Assembly (NCBI RefSeq): GCF_902859855.1
Contig: NZ_CADIKH010000002.1
Coordinates: forward strand, 124,001 to 188,000
DNA from: Paraburkholderia humisilvae
GTDB taxonomy: Bacteria; Pseudomonadota; Gammaproteobacteria; Burkholderiales; Burkholderiaceae
Direction: 5' to 3'
Length of the DNA stretch: 64,000 nucleotides
Positions 32,607-43,750 of this stretch are shown one piece after another (within the stretch, counting starts at the first letter, position 1; the number at the start of each line of letters is the position of its first letter). The position numbers were made by a program, and so were the translations under genes. The notes under the pieces were generated by a model. The model was given only the letters and a program-made list of their open reading frames with translations. It was not told the origin of the DNA and ran no database searches.

Positions 32607-33752
32607 ATGAATCTGCTGAAACGTTACGCCTTGCCCGTCGCATGCACGCTCGTCGTGCTCACGATGGCGGCGTGCTCGTCGTCGAAAGACGAGCGCCGCG
32701 TGCCGACGCCGCTTACCGAATTCAAGCCCGTGCTCGACGTGCAGCAGACGTGGAAGGCGAGTGTCGGCAAGGCCGGGCGCTATCTGTTCTCGCCGGTTGC
32801 GGTCGGCGATGCGGTGTACGTGGCGGGCGCGAACGGCTCGGTCGCGAAAATCGATGCGAAGACCGGCAACGACATCTGGCGTACGAAGCTCAAGAGCGAC
32901 CTGTCGGCGGGCGTTGGTTCCGACGGCAATCTGACGGCAGTCGGCGCGCTGAAGGGCGAGGTGTACGTGCTGGGGCCGGACGGCAAGGAGTTGTGGAACG
33001 GCAAGGCGCCGGGCGAAATCCTGTCGCCGCCGCTCGTCGGGAATGGCCTGGTGGTCGTGCGCACGATCGACGGCCAGATCGTCGCGTTCAATGCGCAAAC
33101 CGGCGAGCAGCGCTGGGTATTCCGCAACCGCGCGGTGCCGTTGAACCTGCGGGTGTCGGCCGGCATGATCTTCGCAGGTGATGCGGCCGTGCTGGCTGGC
33201 TTCCCGGGCGGCCAGTTCGCGGCCATCAATGTGCAAAACGGCGACGCTTTCTGGCAGACGCCGGTGTCGTATCCGAAGGGCGTGACCGAAGTCGAGCGGA
33301 TCAACGATGTGACTGGGCCGCCGACGCTGGTCGGCGCCGAAACCTGCGCGGTGACGTTCCAGGGGCAGCTTGGCTGCTTCGATGCGAACTCGGGGCGCGC
33401 GCTGTGGGAAAAAGTCTTTTCGAGCACAAGCGGGATTGCCCAGGATGAGCAGGTGGTGGTGGGCGGCGACGACTGGTCGATCGTATCGGCGTTCGATACC
33501 ACGAGCGGCAAGCAGTTATGGCATAACGACCAGCTGAAAAGCCGCGACGTCAGCGTGCCGGCGCTGCTCGGCCACGCGGTGGTGGTCGGGGACTACGACG
33601 GCTTCGTGCACTTCCTGTCGCGCGACGACGGTTCATTTATTGCGCGCATGAAAACGGACGGCAGCGCGATTACCGCGGCGCCGGTGCTCGCGGGCGATAC
33701 GCTCGTCGTGCAGACGCACGACGGCAATCTGTACGGGTTCCGGCCGCGCTGA
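32607..33752 (+). CDS. bamB: outer membrane protein assembly factor BamB
   Basis: Beta-propeller lipoprotein of the BAM complex. The signal peptide ends in MAAC with the lipidated cysteine at residue 23 from ATG 32607; an ATG five codons earlier (32592) is also possible. PQQ-like WD blades follow (VAKIDAKTGNDIWRTK, FNAQTGEQRWVFRN, FDANSGRALWEK, FDTTSGKQLWHN). Length is 381 residues. It follows the yfgM gene closely; the next gene der is unusually far away. Confidence 0.94.
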   Translation: MNLLKRYALPVACTLVVLTMAACSSSKDERRVPTPLTEFKPVLDVQQTWKASVGKAGRYLFSPVAVGDAVYVAGANGSVAKIDAKTGNDIWRTKLKSDLSAGVGSDGNLTAVGALKGEVYVLGPDGKELWNGKAPGEILSPPLVGNGLVVVRTIDGQIVAFNAQTGEQRWVFRNRAVPLNLRVSAGMIFAGDAAVLAGFPGGQFAAINVQNGDAFWQTPVSYPKGVTEVERINDVTGPPTLVGAETCAVTFQGQLGCFDANSGRALWEKVFSSTSGIAQDEQVVVGGDDWSIVSAFDTTSGKQLWHNDQLKSRDVSVPALLGHAVVVGDYDGFVHFLSRDDGSFIARMKTDGSAITAAPVLAGDTLVVQTHDGNLYGFRPR

Positions 33753-34298
33753 ATGGGCGCGGTTTGACTCGGCTGCAGGAACGAACAGATCGGGATGACC
33801 GCGCTGGGCAACTAGCAGCAAAGGTTCAGGCGCGGCGCGACATCAGTCCCGGGATGTCGGAATGTTGTATCGGTACGGTATGCCGGCACGACATGCAAAA
33901 CCGTATTCAAGCAGTACCGTGTGCCGCTTTGCGCGAAGGCTGGCACACCTCGACGGCGCCCGCTTCCGCAAGCGCGCGACGCATAGGAATAGCGCGGGGT
34001 CGACGCGAACCTGCTCGATGAGCCAAACGGCACGCCGCGCTGATATATCGATGCTTTCGAGCGGCGCCGACGCCGGCGCCGCGCCAGAGGCCAGCCCGGC
34101 CTACCGAGCCCGCTGTGTCCCTAACCCGTCCACACCGGTCGCGCATCCGGCGCGGGCGGAATTCGTGCTAATTTGCGACAAATGAAATGCGACGGCGAAT
34201 GCCGTGCGGCGGCAGCGTCGCAGCGCGTGCCTGGTCGGCCATATCGGCCGCGATGAATCCCGATTGACCAGTCCGCGCTTCACAGTGAACAACATCAG
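33753..34298. other. 546-bp gap between bamB and der, no gene recognised
   Basis: In the canonical cluster bamB is followed closely by der. Here 546 bases separate them. Short frames on both strands lack recognisable protein motifs or ribosome sites. A 7-base inverted repeat (CGACATC/GATGTCG, 33838-33844 and 33853-33859) is the only structure noticed. It may be eroded coding sequence or an expanded promoter region for der. Confidence 0.5.
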
Positions 34299-35636
34299 AT
34301 GAAACCCGTTATTGCCCTCGTCGGGCGCCCCAATGTGGGGAAATCCACCCTGTTCAACCGTCTCACGCGCTCGCGGGACGCGCTCGTCGCCGACCTGCCA
34401 GGGCTCACGCGCGACCGTCACTATGGCGAAGGGCGCGTTGGCGACCGGCCGTATCTGGTTGTCGATACCGGCGGCTTCGAGCCGGTTGCGAAAGAGGGCA
34501 TCCTGCATCAGATGGCGCGCCAGACGCGCCAGGCGGTCGAGGAATCGGACATCGTCGTGTTTATTGTCGATGGCCGCAACGGTCTCGCGCCGCAGGACAA
34601 GGTGATCGCCGACTATCTGCGCAAGACCGGCCGGCCGATCTTCCTCGTGGTGAACAAGGCCGAAGGGATGAAGTACAGCGCGGTCGCCGCGGACTTCTAC
34701 GAGTTAGGTCTCGGCGACCCACGCGCGATCTCGGCCGCGCACGGCGATGGCGTCGCGGAGATGATCGGCGAGGCGCTGGGCGTCGCCTACGCGGGTCAGC
34801 CGGAAGAATCCGAAGAGGAAAAGGCGCAGCACGGCGTGAAGATCGCGATTGTCGGGCGGCCGAATGTCGGCAAGTCGACGCTCGTCAACACGCTGCTCGG
34901 CGAAGAACGCGTGATTGCCTTCGATATGCCCGGCACGACGCGCGACTCGATTTACGTCGACTTCGAGCGGCAAGGCAAAAAGTACACGCTGATCGACACC
35001 GCTGGCCTGCGCCGCCGCGGCAAAGTGTTCGAGGCGATCGAAAAGTTCTCGGTCGTCAAGACGCTGCAGTCGATCACCGATGCGAACGTCGTGATCCTGC
35101 TGCTCGACGCGCAGCAGGACATCTCGGACCAGGATGCGCACATCGCGGGCTTCGTCGTCGAGCAGGGACGCGCGCTAGTGGTCGGCGTGAACAAATGGGA
35201 CGGTCTTGATGCGCACGTGCGTGAGCGCACCAAAGCCGACTTGCAGCGCAAGCTAAAATTTCTCGACTTCGCGAAGTTCCATTTCATTTCGGCTGCGGAA
35301 AAGACCGGCATCGGCCCGCTCATGCGTTCGGTCGACGCGGCTTACGCGGCCGCGATGGCGAAGCTGCCGACGCCGAAGCTCACGCGCGCGCTGATCGACG
35401 CGGTGCAGTTCCAGCAGCCGCGCCGCAAGGGGCCGGTGCGACCGAAGCTGCGCTACGCGCACCAGGGAGGACAGAATCCGCCGATCATCGTGATTCATGG
35501 CAACGCGCTCGACGCGGTGACGGACACCTATAAACGCTACCTCGAAAACCGCTTCCGGGAAACTTTCGCGCTGACTGGGACTCCATTGCGAATAGAGTTC
35601 CGATCGTCTGCGAATCCTTTTGCGGACAAGGGCTGA
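34299..35636 (+). CDS. der: ribosome biogenesis GTPase Der (EngA)
   Basis: Essential tandem-GTPase needed for 50S subunit assembly. Two G domains are visible: the first P-loop GRPNVGKS at 9-16 and the second at 186-193, with DTGGFE and DTAGLRRRG switch regions and NKAEG / NKWDG G4 motifs. The C-terminal KH-like domain includes [12 protein letters not shown]. Length is 445 residues, normal for the family. Confidence 0.97.
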   Translation: MKPVIALVGRPNVGKSTLFNRLTRSRDALVADLPGLTRDRHYGEGRVGDRPYLVVDTGGFEPVAKEGILHQMARQTRQAVEESDIVVFIVDGRNGLAPQDKVIADYLRKTGRPIFLVVNKAEGMKYSAVAADFYELGLGDPRAISAAHGDGVAEMIGEALGVAYAGQPEESEEEKAQHGVKIAIVGRPNVGKSTLVNTLLGEERVIAFDMPGTTRDSIYVDFERQGKKYTLIDTAGLRRRGKVFEAIEKFSVVKTLQSITDANVVILLLDAQQDISDQDAHIAGFVVEQGRALVVGVNKWDGLDAHVRERTKADLQRKLKFLDFAKFHFISAAEKTGIGPLMRSVDAAYAAAMAKLPTPKLTRALIDAVQFQQPRRKGPVRPKLRYAHQGGQNPPIIVIHGNALDAVTDTYKRYLENRFRETFALTGTPLRIEFRSSANPFADKG

Positions 35637-35788
35637 AAGCCCCGTGCACGTTGGGTTTGGGCGGAATAGACCAAATGGCCAGGCAAAGCGCGCATAAAGG
35701 AAAATCGGCTATAGTGTAGCGATTGGCGGCGGATCTCTTTTTCTTCGCCGTTAATTAAGTCAACCTGCAAAAAAACACGGAGTTTGCT

Positions 35789-36025
35789 ATGAGCAACAAA
35801 GGGCAATTGTTACAAGACCCGTTTTTGAACGCGCTGCGTAAAGAGCACGTGCCGGTCTCGATCTATCTGGTGAACGGCATCAAGCTTCAAGGGAACATCG
35901 AATCGTTCGACCAGTACGTTGTGTTGCTCCGTAACACGGTTACCCAGATGGTTTACAAGCACGCTATCTCGACAGTCGTACCTGCGCGTCCGGTGAATTT
36001 CCACCCGGATGCCGAAACGTCCTAA
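35789..36025 (+). CDS. hfq: RNA chaperone Hfq
   Basis: Sm-like hexameric RNA-binding protein that pairs small RNAs with target mRNAs. The 78-residue protein contains the full Sm1 and Sm2 motifs, [20 protein letters not shown] and [16 protein letters not shown] lies upstream of the ATG, and TATAGT at 35710-35715 may be a -10 box. The C-terminal tail is short ([10 protein letters not shown]), as in other Burkholderiaceae. hflX follows, as in E. coli. Confidence 0.98.
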   Translation: MSNKGQLLQDPFLNALRKEHVPVSIYLVNGIKLQGNIESFDQYVVLLRNTVTQMVYKHAISTVVPARPVNFHPDAETS

Positions 36026-36110
36026 ACCTCGTCGCGGCCGGTCGACGCGCGCCGCTTGACGGCGTTCCGCACCGGCCGCTCCCATAGCGCCCACTTCGGC
36101 CGCTTCCACT

Positions 36111-37337
36111 TTGACACCCGCCAATTTGACCAACGCAGCGCTTGTCGGCATAGATTTCGGCAAGATCGATTTCGTCGCCAGTCTCGAAGAACTCAATTTG
36201 CTCGCGCAAAGCGCGGGCGCCCATCCCGCCGTGACCGTGACCGGGCGCCGCTCGCGCCCGGATGCCGCGCTCTTTGTCGGCAGCGGCAAGGCGGAAGAAC
36301 TACGCGTCGCCTGTGAAGCGAACGATATCGACATCGTTATCTTCAATCACTCGCTGGCGCCCGCGCAGCAGCGCAATCTGGAGCGCCTGCTTAACAGGCG
36401 CGTGATCGACCGCACCAGCCTGATTCTCGACATCTTCGCGCAGCGCGCGCGCAGCCACGAGGGCAAGCTGCAGGTCGAGCTTGCACAGCTGCAATACCTG
36501 TCGACCCGCCTTGTGCGCGCGTGGACCCACCTTGAGCGGCAAAAAGGTGGTATCGGCCTGCGTGGCCCCGGTGAAACCCAGCTCGAAACCGACCGGCGCC
36601 TGATCGGCGACCGCATCAAGATGCTGAAGTCGCGCCTTGACCGGCTGCGTCGCCAGCATGGCACGCAACGTCGCGCGCGCGAGCGCAACCGCACGATGTC
36701 GGTATCGCTCGTCGGCTATACGAACGCTGGCAAGTCGACGCTCTTCAATGCGCTGACGAAAGCGCAGGCGTACGCGGCCGACCAGCTGTTCGCGACGCTC
36801 GATACCACTTCGCGGCGTCTGTATCTCGGCGGCGAGATTGGCCAGGTGGTGGTCTCCGACACGGTCGGCTTCATTCGTGAGTTGCCGCACCAACTGGTGG
36901 CCGCGTTCCGTGCGACGCTCGAAGAAACGATTCACGCCGATTTATTGCTCCATGTGGTCGATGCATCGAGTGCGGTGCGCCTCGATCAGATCGATCAGGT
37001 GAACGAGGTGCTCGCGGGGATCGGCGCGGATACGATCCGCCAGGTGCTGGTGTTCAACAAGATCGACGCGGTGCCTGAGCTGGCGGCCCGTGGCGAAGCG
37101 GTCGAGCGGGACGAGTATGGTAATATTTCGCGCGTCTTTTTGAGCGCGCGCACCGGGCAGGGACTGGATGCATTGCGCGCCGCCATCGCCGAAATTGCCA
37201 CTGCTGAACATCTTTCGGGTGCTGACGGTTTGCTGCCGGACGAACATCCCCGGCCGGAAGCCATCCATGCCGATCGCCACGAAGACCTTCACGAAGAACA
37301 TCGCGAACCCCGTGGAGTCGCCGAGCCCGGGCATTGA
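36111..37337 (+). CDS. hflX: ribosome-associated GTPase HflX
   Basis: GTPase that splits stalled or heat-damaged ribosomes. The best start is TTG 36111 (LTPANLTNAALVGIDFG); no ATG fits the conserved N-terminus. The N-terminal HflX domain contains DAALFVGSGKAEEL, then a helical linker with the GGIGLRGPGETQLE motif, a G domain with P-loop GYTNAGKST at about 202-210, DTVGFIRELPH and NKID. The C-terminal 45 residues are rich in His, Glu and Asp and low-complexity. Length is 408 residues. Confidence 0.94.
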   Translation: MTPANLTNAALVGIDFGKIDFVASLEELNLLAQSAGAHPAVTVTGRRSRPDAALFVGSGKAEELRVACEANDIDIVIFNHSLAPAQQRNLERLLNRRVIDRTSLILDIFAQRARSHEGKLQVELAQLQYLSTRLVRAWTHLERQKGGIGLRGPGETQLETDRRLIGDRIKMLKSRLDRLRRQHGTQRRARERNRTMSVSLVGYTNAGKSTLFNALTKAQAYAADQLFATLDTTSRRLYLGGEIGQVVVSDTVGFIRELPHQLVAAFRATLEETIHADLLLHVVDASSAVRLDQIDQVNEVLAGIGADTIRQVLVFNKIDAVPELAARGEAVERDEYGNISRVFLSARTGQGLDALRAAIAEIATAEHLSGADGLLPDEHPRPEAIHADRHEDLHEEHREPRGVAEPGH

Positions 37338-37418
37338 CCCTGCGCATTGACCTCCGCATTGACATTGGCCTTTTTCGAATGGCATCGATCCGCTGTCTAC
37401 TCTGGTGAACGAACACAG

Positions 37419-38861
37419 GTGAATCAATACAACCCACGGAGTATCTGGCTGCGAATGCGCGCCATGATGTCGCTGAACGACCCGCGGTGGGGCCGGGGAG
37501 ACGGCAATGGCAGCAATGGCGACCGGCAACGTTCGAACGATTCGAAGCGTCCGCAGAACGGCAAAGGCGGTGATGGTCCACCGGACCTCGACGAAATGTG
37601 GCGCGACTTCAACCGGCGCCTGTCGCGTTTCTTCGGCCGCAAGGGCGGCGGTGGCGAGCGCCGGCCGGATAACGGGCGCAGCGCGCGCATTGGCGTGGGC
37701 ATCGTCATCGGCGTGCTTATCGCGATCTATCTCGGCAGCGGCGTGTACGTCGTCCAGGAAGGGCAGGCGGGCGTCGTGCTGCAATTTGGCAAGTATCGCG
37801 GCACGGTCGAGCAAGGCGTGCACTGGCGCCTGCCGTATCCGTTCGAGTCGCATGAGATCGTCAACATCGGGCAGATTCATTCGGTCGAAGTTGGCCGCAG
37901 CAATGTCGTGCGGCTCGCGAATGTGAAAGACGCGTCGATGCTCACGCGCGACGCCGATATCGTCGATGTGCGTTTCGCCGTTCAATTTCAGATTCGCAAG
38001 CCGGTCGATTACCTGTTTCGCAGCGTCGATCCGGAACAGAGCGTCGCGCAGGCCGCGCAGGCCGCGATTCGCGAGATTGTCGGCGCGCGCAGCACGAACG
38101 ATGTGCTTTATCAGGACCGCGAAGCCATTCGCCAGCAGTTGACCGATGCGATCCAGCGTTCGCTGGATCAGTACAAGACCGGCCTTGCGGTTACCGGCGT
38201 GACGATTCAGAGCGCCCAGGTGCCCGAGCAGGTACAGCCCGCGTTTGAGGACGAAGCGAAAGCGCGCCAGGACCGCGAGCGCGCGAAGCGCGACGCGCAA
38301 GCGTATGCGAATGACCTGCTGCCGCGCGCGCAGGCGCAGGCGGCGAATCTGATCGACGAGGCGAAGGCCTATAGCGATCGCGTGGTCGCGCAGGCGCAAG
38401 GCGACGCGGAACGGTTCAAGCAGGTTTTCGCCCAGTACTCGAAGGCGCCCGAGGTGATTCGCGAACGGATGTATCTCGACACGATGCAATACATCTATTC
38501 GAACACCACCAAGGTGTTCGTCGACAGCAAGGCGAGTAATAACGTGCTGTATCTGCCGCTTGACAAGCTCGTCGCTGACAACCGCGCACGCGCGGCGGAG
38601 GCCGCGGCCGCGGCGAATGCCACTGCGGCCGGCGCGGCGAATGGCGCGGGCGCCAGTGCGCCGCAGGCAGCCAGCGCGCCGGGCGTGCAGTCTTTGCAGC
38701 AAGGCATACCGGGCACGATCATCGTCGCGCCGCCGACCTCGCCATCCGCGCCGCAGGCGCCCGCGTCCGCGACGCCGGCCAGCCAGCCAGCCGGCGCGAA
38801 CGACCCGCTGCGCTCGCGCGATGCGTTCCGCAGCCGCGGTCGCGACGACGATTTGCAATAA
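37419..38861 (+). CDS. hflK: FtsH protease modulator HflK
   Basis: Membrane protein that with HflC forms a large periplasmic cage around the FtsH protease. I place the start at GTG 37419 (VNQYNPRSIWLRMRAMM), which matches relatives; the longer frame from 37347 has no support. Parts: Gly-rich cytoplasmic N-terminus, membrane segment at about 91-112, SPFH/band-7 domain (VVQEGQAGVVLQFGKY), a long helical region, and an 80-residue Ala/Pro-rich tail. Length is 480 residues. Confidence 0.95.
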   Translation: MNQYNPRSIWLRMRAMMSLNDPRWGRGDGNGSNGDRQRSNDSKRPQNGKGGDGPPDLDEMWRDFNRRLSRFFGRKGGGGERRPDNGRSARIGVGIVIGVLIAIYLGSGVYVVQEGQAGVVLQFGKYRGTVEQGVHWRLPYPFESHEIVNIGQIHSVEVGRSNVVRLANVKDASMLTRDADIVDVRFAVQFQIRKPVDYLFRSVDPEQSVAQAAQAAIREIVGARSTNDVLYQDREAIRQQLTDAIQRSLDQYKTGLAVTGVTIQSAQVPEQVQPAFEDEAKARQDRERAKRDAQAYANDLLPRAQAQAANLIDEAKAYSDRVVAQAQGDAERFKQVFAQYSKAPEVIRERMYLDTMQYIYSNTTKVFVDSKASNNVLYLPLDKLVADNRARAAEAAAAANATAAGAANGAGASAPQAASAPGVQSLQQGIPGTIIVAPPTSPSAPQAPASATPASQPAGANDPLRSRDAFRSRGRDDDLQ

Positions 38862-38873
38862 GGAGCGCGACCC

Positions 38874-39782
38874 ATGAACCGAATTATTGCGCTCGTTATT
38901 GCAATCGTGATCGTGCTGTTTGTTGCATCGTCGATGGTGTTCACGGTCGATCAACGGCATATGGCGGTGCTGTCCGCGCGCGGCGACGGCGAACCGACGC
39001 TCGTCGGCCCCGGCCTGCATTTCAAGCTGCCGCCGCCGCTGCAGACCGTGACGCTGGTCGACACACGCATCCAGACGCTCGACACGCCTGATGAAGATCA
39101 CTACACAGCGGCCGATAAGACCGACCTGCTGGTCAACCCGGTAATCCGGTTTCAGGTCACCGACCCGGTGAAGCTGGTCGCCGAAACGAAGGGCGACGTG
39201 CAGAGCCTGCCGGACCGGCTTGCACTGATCTCGCGCGGTGCGCTAACCGATGCGTTCGCGAAATCCAACGTACCCGAACTGCTCGCGAACCTGCAGGCGG
39301 TCGGCGACAACACGCGCGCAGGCATGGAAAAAGCGGCGGCATCGCTCGGCGTCGAAGTGGTCGATGTGCAGCTGACGCGCGTCGATTTTCCCGCATCGAT
39401 GACCGATGTCGTCTACAAGCGCATGATCGCCGCACGCGAGCAGATCGCCAACCAGGAGCGCGCGCAGGGCGCCGCGGAAGCAGACAAGATCAGGGCCGAC
39501 GCGGCGCAGAAACAGCAGGCGCTGCTCGCCGACGCGTACCGGCAGGCGCAGACGATCAAGGGTGACGGCGACGGCAAGGCTGCGTCGATCGCGGCCGACG
39601 CGTTCGGCCGTGACCCGCAGTTCTACCGCTTCTATCAAAGCATGCTGGCGTACCGCAACAGCTTCAAGCCGACCGACGTGGTGGTGGTCGATTCGAGCAG
39701 CGACTTCTTCCGCTTCATGCGCGGCCCGAACGGCGGGGAGACGATGCCGGGCGACGCCGCGGCATCGCGCAACAAACATTAA
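38874..39782 (+). CDS. hflC: FtsH protease modulator HflC
   Basis: Partner of HflK in regulating FtsH. The 302-residue SPFH/band-7 protein has an N-terminal membrane anchor (about 4-22) and the conserved FTVDQRHMAVL near 23, VDTRIQTLD near 61, and a C-terminal helix ending near SDFFRFM. It begins 12 bases after hflK with AAGGAGCG before the ATG, so the two are co-expressed in equal amounts. Confidence 0.97.
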   Translation: MNRIIALVIAIVIVLFVASSMVFTVDQRHMAVLSARGDGEPTLVGPGLHFKLPPPLQTVTLVDTRIQTLDTPDEDHYTAADKTDLLVNPVIRFQVTDPVKLVAETKGDVQSLPDRLALISRGALTDAFAKSNVPELLANLQAVGDNTRAGMEKAAASLGVEVVDVQLTRVDFPASMTDVVYKRMIAAREQIANQERAQGAAEADKIRADAAQKQQALLADAYRQAQTIKGDGDGKAASIAADAFGRDPQFYRFYQSMLAYRNSFKPTDVVVVDSSSDFFRFMRGPNGGETMPGDAAASRNKH

Positions 39783-39827
39783 TAAACGGAAACGCCGCGG
39801 CAACCGGATCGCGGTGGCCTCATACGA

Positions 39828-40019
39828 ATGGACATAGCCGGATCGTTATTGCTCGCGATCGCCCTGATGCTGATCATCGAGGGGATGTTCCCCTTTGTGT
39901 TTCCGGTCGCGTGGCGTGACACGTTTCGTCGAATAGCGGAGCGTCCCCCACACCATATCCGGATCGGCGGGCTGATCGTGATGGCGCTCGGACTCGTACT
40001 GCTGCTGATCGCGACCTGA
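39828..40019 (+). CDS. DUF2065 (YjeT-like) small membrane protein
   Basis: A 63-residue protein with two hydrophobic segments (about 4-25 and 46-62) joined by a basic loop, WRDTFRRIAERPPHHIR. This is the DUF2065/YjeT family, encoded after hflC and before purA in E. coli and many proteobacteria. Function unknown; the position suggests a link to the HflKC-FtsH membrane complex (inference). Confidence 0.88.
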   Translation: MDIAGSLLLAIALMLIIEGMFPFVFPVAWRDTFRRIAERPPHHIRIGGLIVMALGLVLLLIAT

Positions 40020-40030
40020 CGCGCACACCG

Positions 40031-40072
40031 CGCTTCGCAGCGGCTCGCGCGGGCCGCTGCGGCCGCGAAGCG
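40031..40072. repeat. long GC-rich hairpin followed by a 13-bp tandem repeat
   Basis: CGCTTCG (40031-40037) pairs with CGAAGCG (40066-40072) and CAGCGG (40038-40043) with CCGCTG (40054-40059), giving a 13-pair stem with one bulge. It begins 12 bases after the DUF2065 gene and has no T-run. Two tandem copies of CGGATCGAAACAG follow at 40113-40138. Both lie in the gap before hisZ. Confidence 0.6.
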
Positions 40073-40227
40073 ACTGGCGAGCGCTCCAGAAGCTCACTTC
40101 GAGCCGAAAGTCCGGATCGAAACAGCGGATCGAAACAGCGGGTGGAAAGCACAACCGGCCGCCGCTATTCTCATCTCATTCGCTGGTGCGCGTAGCGCGC
40201 CTTGCATAACGTCGCAGGACCCTATCG

Positions 40228-41376
40228 ATGTCGACCTGGTTACTTCCCGAGAATATTGCCGACGTGCTGCCGTCGGAGGCACGCAAAATCGAAGAATTGC
40301 GTCGCCGGTTGCTGGACCGTTTCCGCGCGTACGGCTATGAAATGGTGATGCCGCCGATGCTCGAATATCTCGAGTCGCTGCTGACGAGCGGCGGCGGCGA
40401 TCTGGATCTGCGCACGTTCAAGCTCGTCGATCAACTATCGGGCCGCACGCTTGGCTTGCGCGCGGACATCACGCCGCAGGTCGCGCGCATCGACGCGCAC
40501 CTGCTGAACCGGCAGGGTGTGACGCGCCTGTGCTACGCGGGCGTCGTACTGCATACGCGGCCGCGCGGGCTGCACGCGACACGCGAGCAGATCCAGATTG
40601 GCGCGGAAATTTACGGCCATGCGGGGCTCGAAGCGGATCTCGAGATCCAGCAGCTGATGCTCGACGCACTGCGTCTCGCGGGTCTCGCGAAAGTGCGTCT
40701 GGACCTGTGCCACGCGGGCGTGCTCGCTGCGCTGATCGACATGGAGCCGGCCGCGGCCACAGCGGGCGAGGCGCTTTATGACGCGCTCGCGGGCAAGGAT
40801 GTGCCGCGCCTCGTGGAGCTCACCGCGCACCTGAAGCCGCTTGTGCGCGACGCGCTGCGCGCGCTGCCGACGCTGTATGGCCACGCGGCCGTGCTCGATG
40901 AAGCGCGTGCGCGCCTGCCGGATGCACCGGAAATCGCGCGCGCGCTCGACGATCTTGCCTTCCTCGCCGCGCAGGTCGAAGGCGCCGAAGTGATGATCGA
41001 TCTGGCCGATTTGCGCGGCTACGCGTACCACAGCGGCGTGATGTTCTCCGCGTATGTCGACGGCGTGCCGAATGCGGTGGCGCGCGGCGGCCGTTACGAC
41101 CACGTCGGCCAGGCGTACGGCCGGGCGCGCGCGGCCACCGGTTTTTCGCTGGACCTGCGCGAAGTCGCGCGCATTTCGCCGATTGAAGCGCGCAGCAGCG
41201 CGATCCTCGCGCCGTGGCAGCACGACGATGCGTTGCGCACGAGCGTCGCCGCGCTGCGCGACGCGGGCGAAGTGGTGATTCAGGCGTTGCCGGGGCACGA
41301 CCACGGGCTTGACGAATTCGCGTTCGACCGCGTGCTCGTCGAGGAGGGCGGCGCGTGGGTGGTGCGCGCCCGCTGA
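40228..41376 (+). CDS. hisZ: ATP phosphoribosyltransferase regulatory subunit HisZ
   Basis: HisRS-like paralogue without tRNA-charging activity that partners the short form of HisG in histidine synthesis. The 382-residue protein shows class II synthetase motifs ([37 protein letters not shown]) but lacks the anticodon-binding domain and has diverged histidine-binding boxes compared with the full HisS at 30458. It lies between DUF2065 and purA, a placement common in beta-proteobacteria. hisG is not in the window. Confidence 0.93.
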   Translation: MSTWLLPENIADVLPSEARKIEELRRRLLDRFRAYGYEMVMPPMLEYLESLLTSGGGDLDLRTFKLVDQLSGRTLGLRADITPQVARIDAHLLNRQGVTRLCYAGVVLHTRPRGLHATREQIQIGAEIYGHAGLEADLEIQQLMLDALRLAGLAKVRLDLCHAGVLAALIDMEPAAATAGEALYDALAGKDVPRLVELTAHLKPLVRDALRALPTLYGHAAVLDEARARLPDAPEIARALDDLAFLAAQVEGAEVMIDLADLRGYAYHSGVMFSAYVDGVPNAVARGGRYDHVGQAYGRARAATGFSLDLREVARISPIEARSSAILAPWQHDDALRTSVAALRDAGEVVIQALPGHDHGLDEFAFDRVLVEEGGAWVVRAR

Positions 41377-41447
41377 AAACCGGCCCATACCATTGAGCGC
41401 AAAGGAAAATTTGCGACAAAAATGCGGAACCCGCGCGTGAACCCAGG

Positions 41448-42827
<1,380 letters not shown>

Positions 42828-42830
42828 CCG

Positions 42831-43406
42831 ATGCTTGACGGTGGTCCGATGATCGCGATGAAAGACCCGCGCAACGACGACAAGAACCTCTGGGTCGGCT
42901 GGGACGAGTACCACCGGCTGATCGAACTGCTTGCGCTCGCGGTCCACGAGTCCGGCTGGAAATTCGACAAGATCCTGTGCCTCGCGCGTGGCGGCTTGCG
43001 CGTCGGCGATCAGATGTCGCGCATCTACGACCTGCCGCTTGCAATACTCGCGACGAGTTCATATCGCGAAGCAGCCGGCACGGAGCAAGGCGAGCTCGAT
43101 ATTGCGCAGTACATCACCATGACGCGCGGCGAACTGTCGGGCAATGTGCTACTGGTCGACGACCTTGTCGATTCCGGCGTGACCCTTGCGCGCGTGCAGC
43201 AGCATCTGAAGGAGCGCTATCCGGCGATTACGTCGGTACGTTCAGCCGTGCTGTGGTATAAGGCGTGCTCGAAGGTTAAGCCGGACTACTACGTTCAGCA
43301 TTTGCCGACCAATCCGTGGATTCATCAGCCGTTCGAAGAATGGGACACGGTGCGTCCGCATAATCTCGGCGCATGGATCAAACGTGGCACACCGCACGAA
43401 GCGTGA
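42831..43406 (+). CDS. phosphoribosyltransferase (xanthine/hypoxanthine-type)
   Basis: Type I phosphoribosyltransferase fold of 191 residues. The PRPP-binding motif VLLVDDLVDSGVT lies at 106-118 and the PPi loop region CLARGGLRVGD near 50-60. The nearest relatives are purine salvage enzymes, which suits its position directly after purA in one transcript; the exact base is not shown by the sequence. In-frame ATGs at 42849 and 42858 are possible later starts. A strong terminator follows. Confidence 0.88.
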   Translation: MLDGGPMIAMKDPRNDDKNLWVGWDEYHRLIELLALAVHESGWKFDKILCLARGGLRVGDQMSRIYDLPLAILATSSYREAAGTEQGELDIAQYITMTRGELSGNVLLVDDLVDSGVTLARVQQHLKERYPAITSVRSAVLWYKACSKVKPDYYVQHLPTNPWIHQPFEEWDTVRPHNLGAWIKRGTPHEA

Positions 43407-43470
43407 CGAACACGTGACAGCCGGCCGCGAAAATACGAATAGTGTCGTTTGACAACGTCGCGCCATGATG

Positions 43471-43501
43471 AAACGGAGCCGGGCTGGGCTCCGTTTTTTT
43501 G
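43471..43501 (+). terminator. Rho-independent terminator after purA-phosphoribosyltransferase
   Basis: A 10-base-pair stem AAACGGAGCC/GGCTCCGTTT with loop GGGCTG, followed by eight T residues ending at 43501. It closes the long plus-strand block. Confidence 0.92.
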
Positions 43502-43750
43502 TATGCGCGAATAACGCACACGCATCGCGAGCAGCGGCCAGTACGATAGCGGAACGCGTTCATAGGTGAACGCATGAAGTGCGCATTCGAAACAGAACAG
43601 TTGCCGCAGACTTGACCAAAGTGCGGTGCTACACTTCGGACGTTCCAGGACTCACGTGGCATTTGCACAACATGCCGGACGGCTGACTTTCAGCCCCAGT
43701 TTAGAATACCGCTCATTTTTGCCGCTGAGGAACGGATTCTTTTCGCGCTT
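43502..43750 (+). promoter_or_regulatory. kup upstream region
   Basis: No gene recognised. TAGAAT at 43702-43707 is a plausible -10 box for kup. GGCTGACTTTCAGCC (43681-43695), a perfect 6-base inverted repeat with a three-base centre, lies over the expected -35 position and could be an operator. Confidence 0.4.

Noticed and set aside
33862..34185. 107-residue plus-strand frame in the bamB-der gap
   Set aside because: No ribosome site, no conserved motif and a composition typical of random GC-rich DNA.
36942..39101. 719-residue open frame on the minus strand opposite hflX-hflK-hflC
   Set aside because: Length alone comes from codon bias on the other strand; composition is Arg/His-rich and no ribosome site or family motif is visible.
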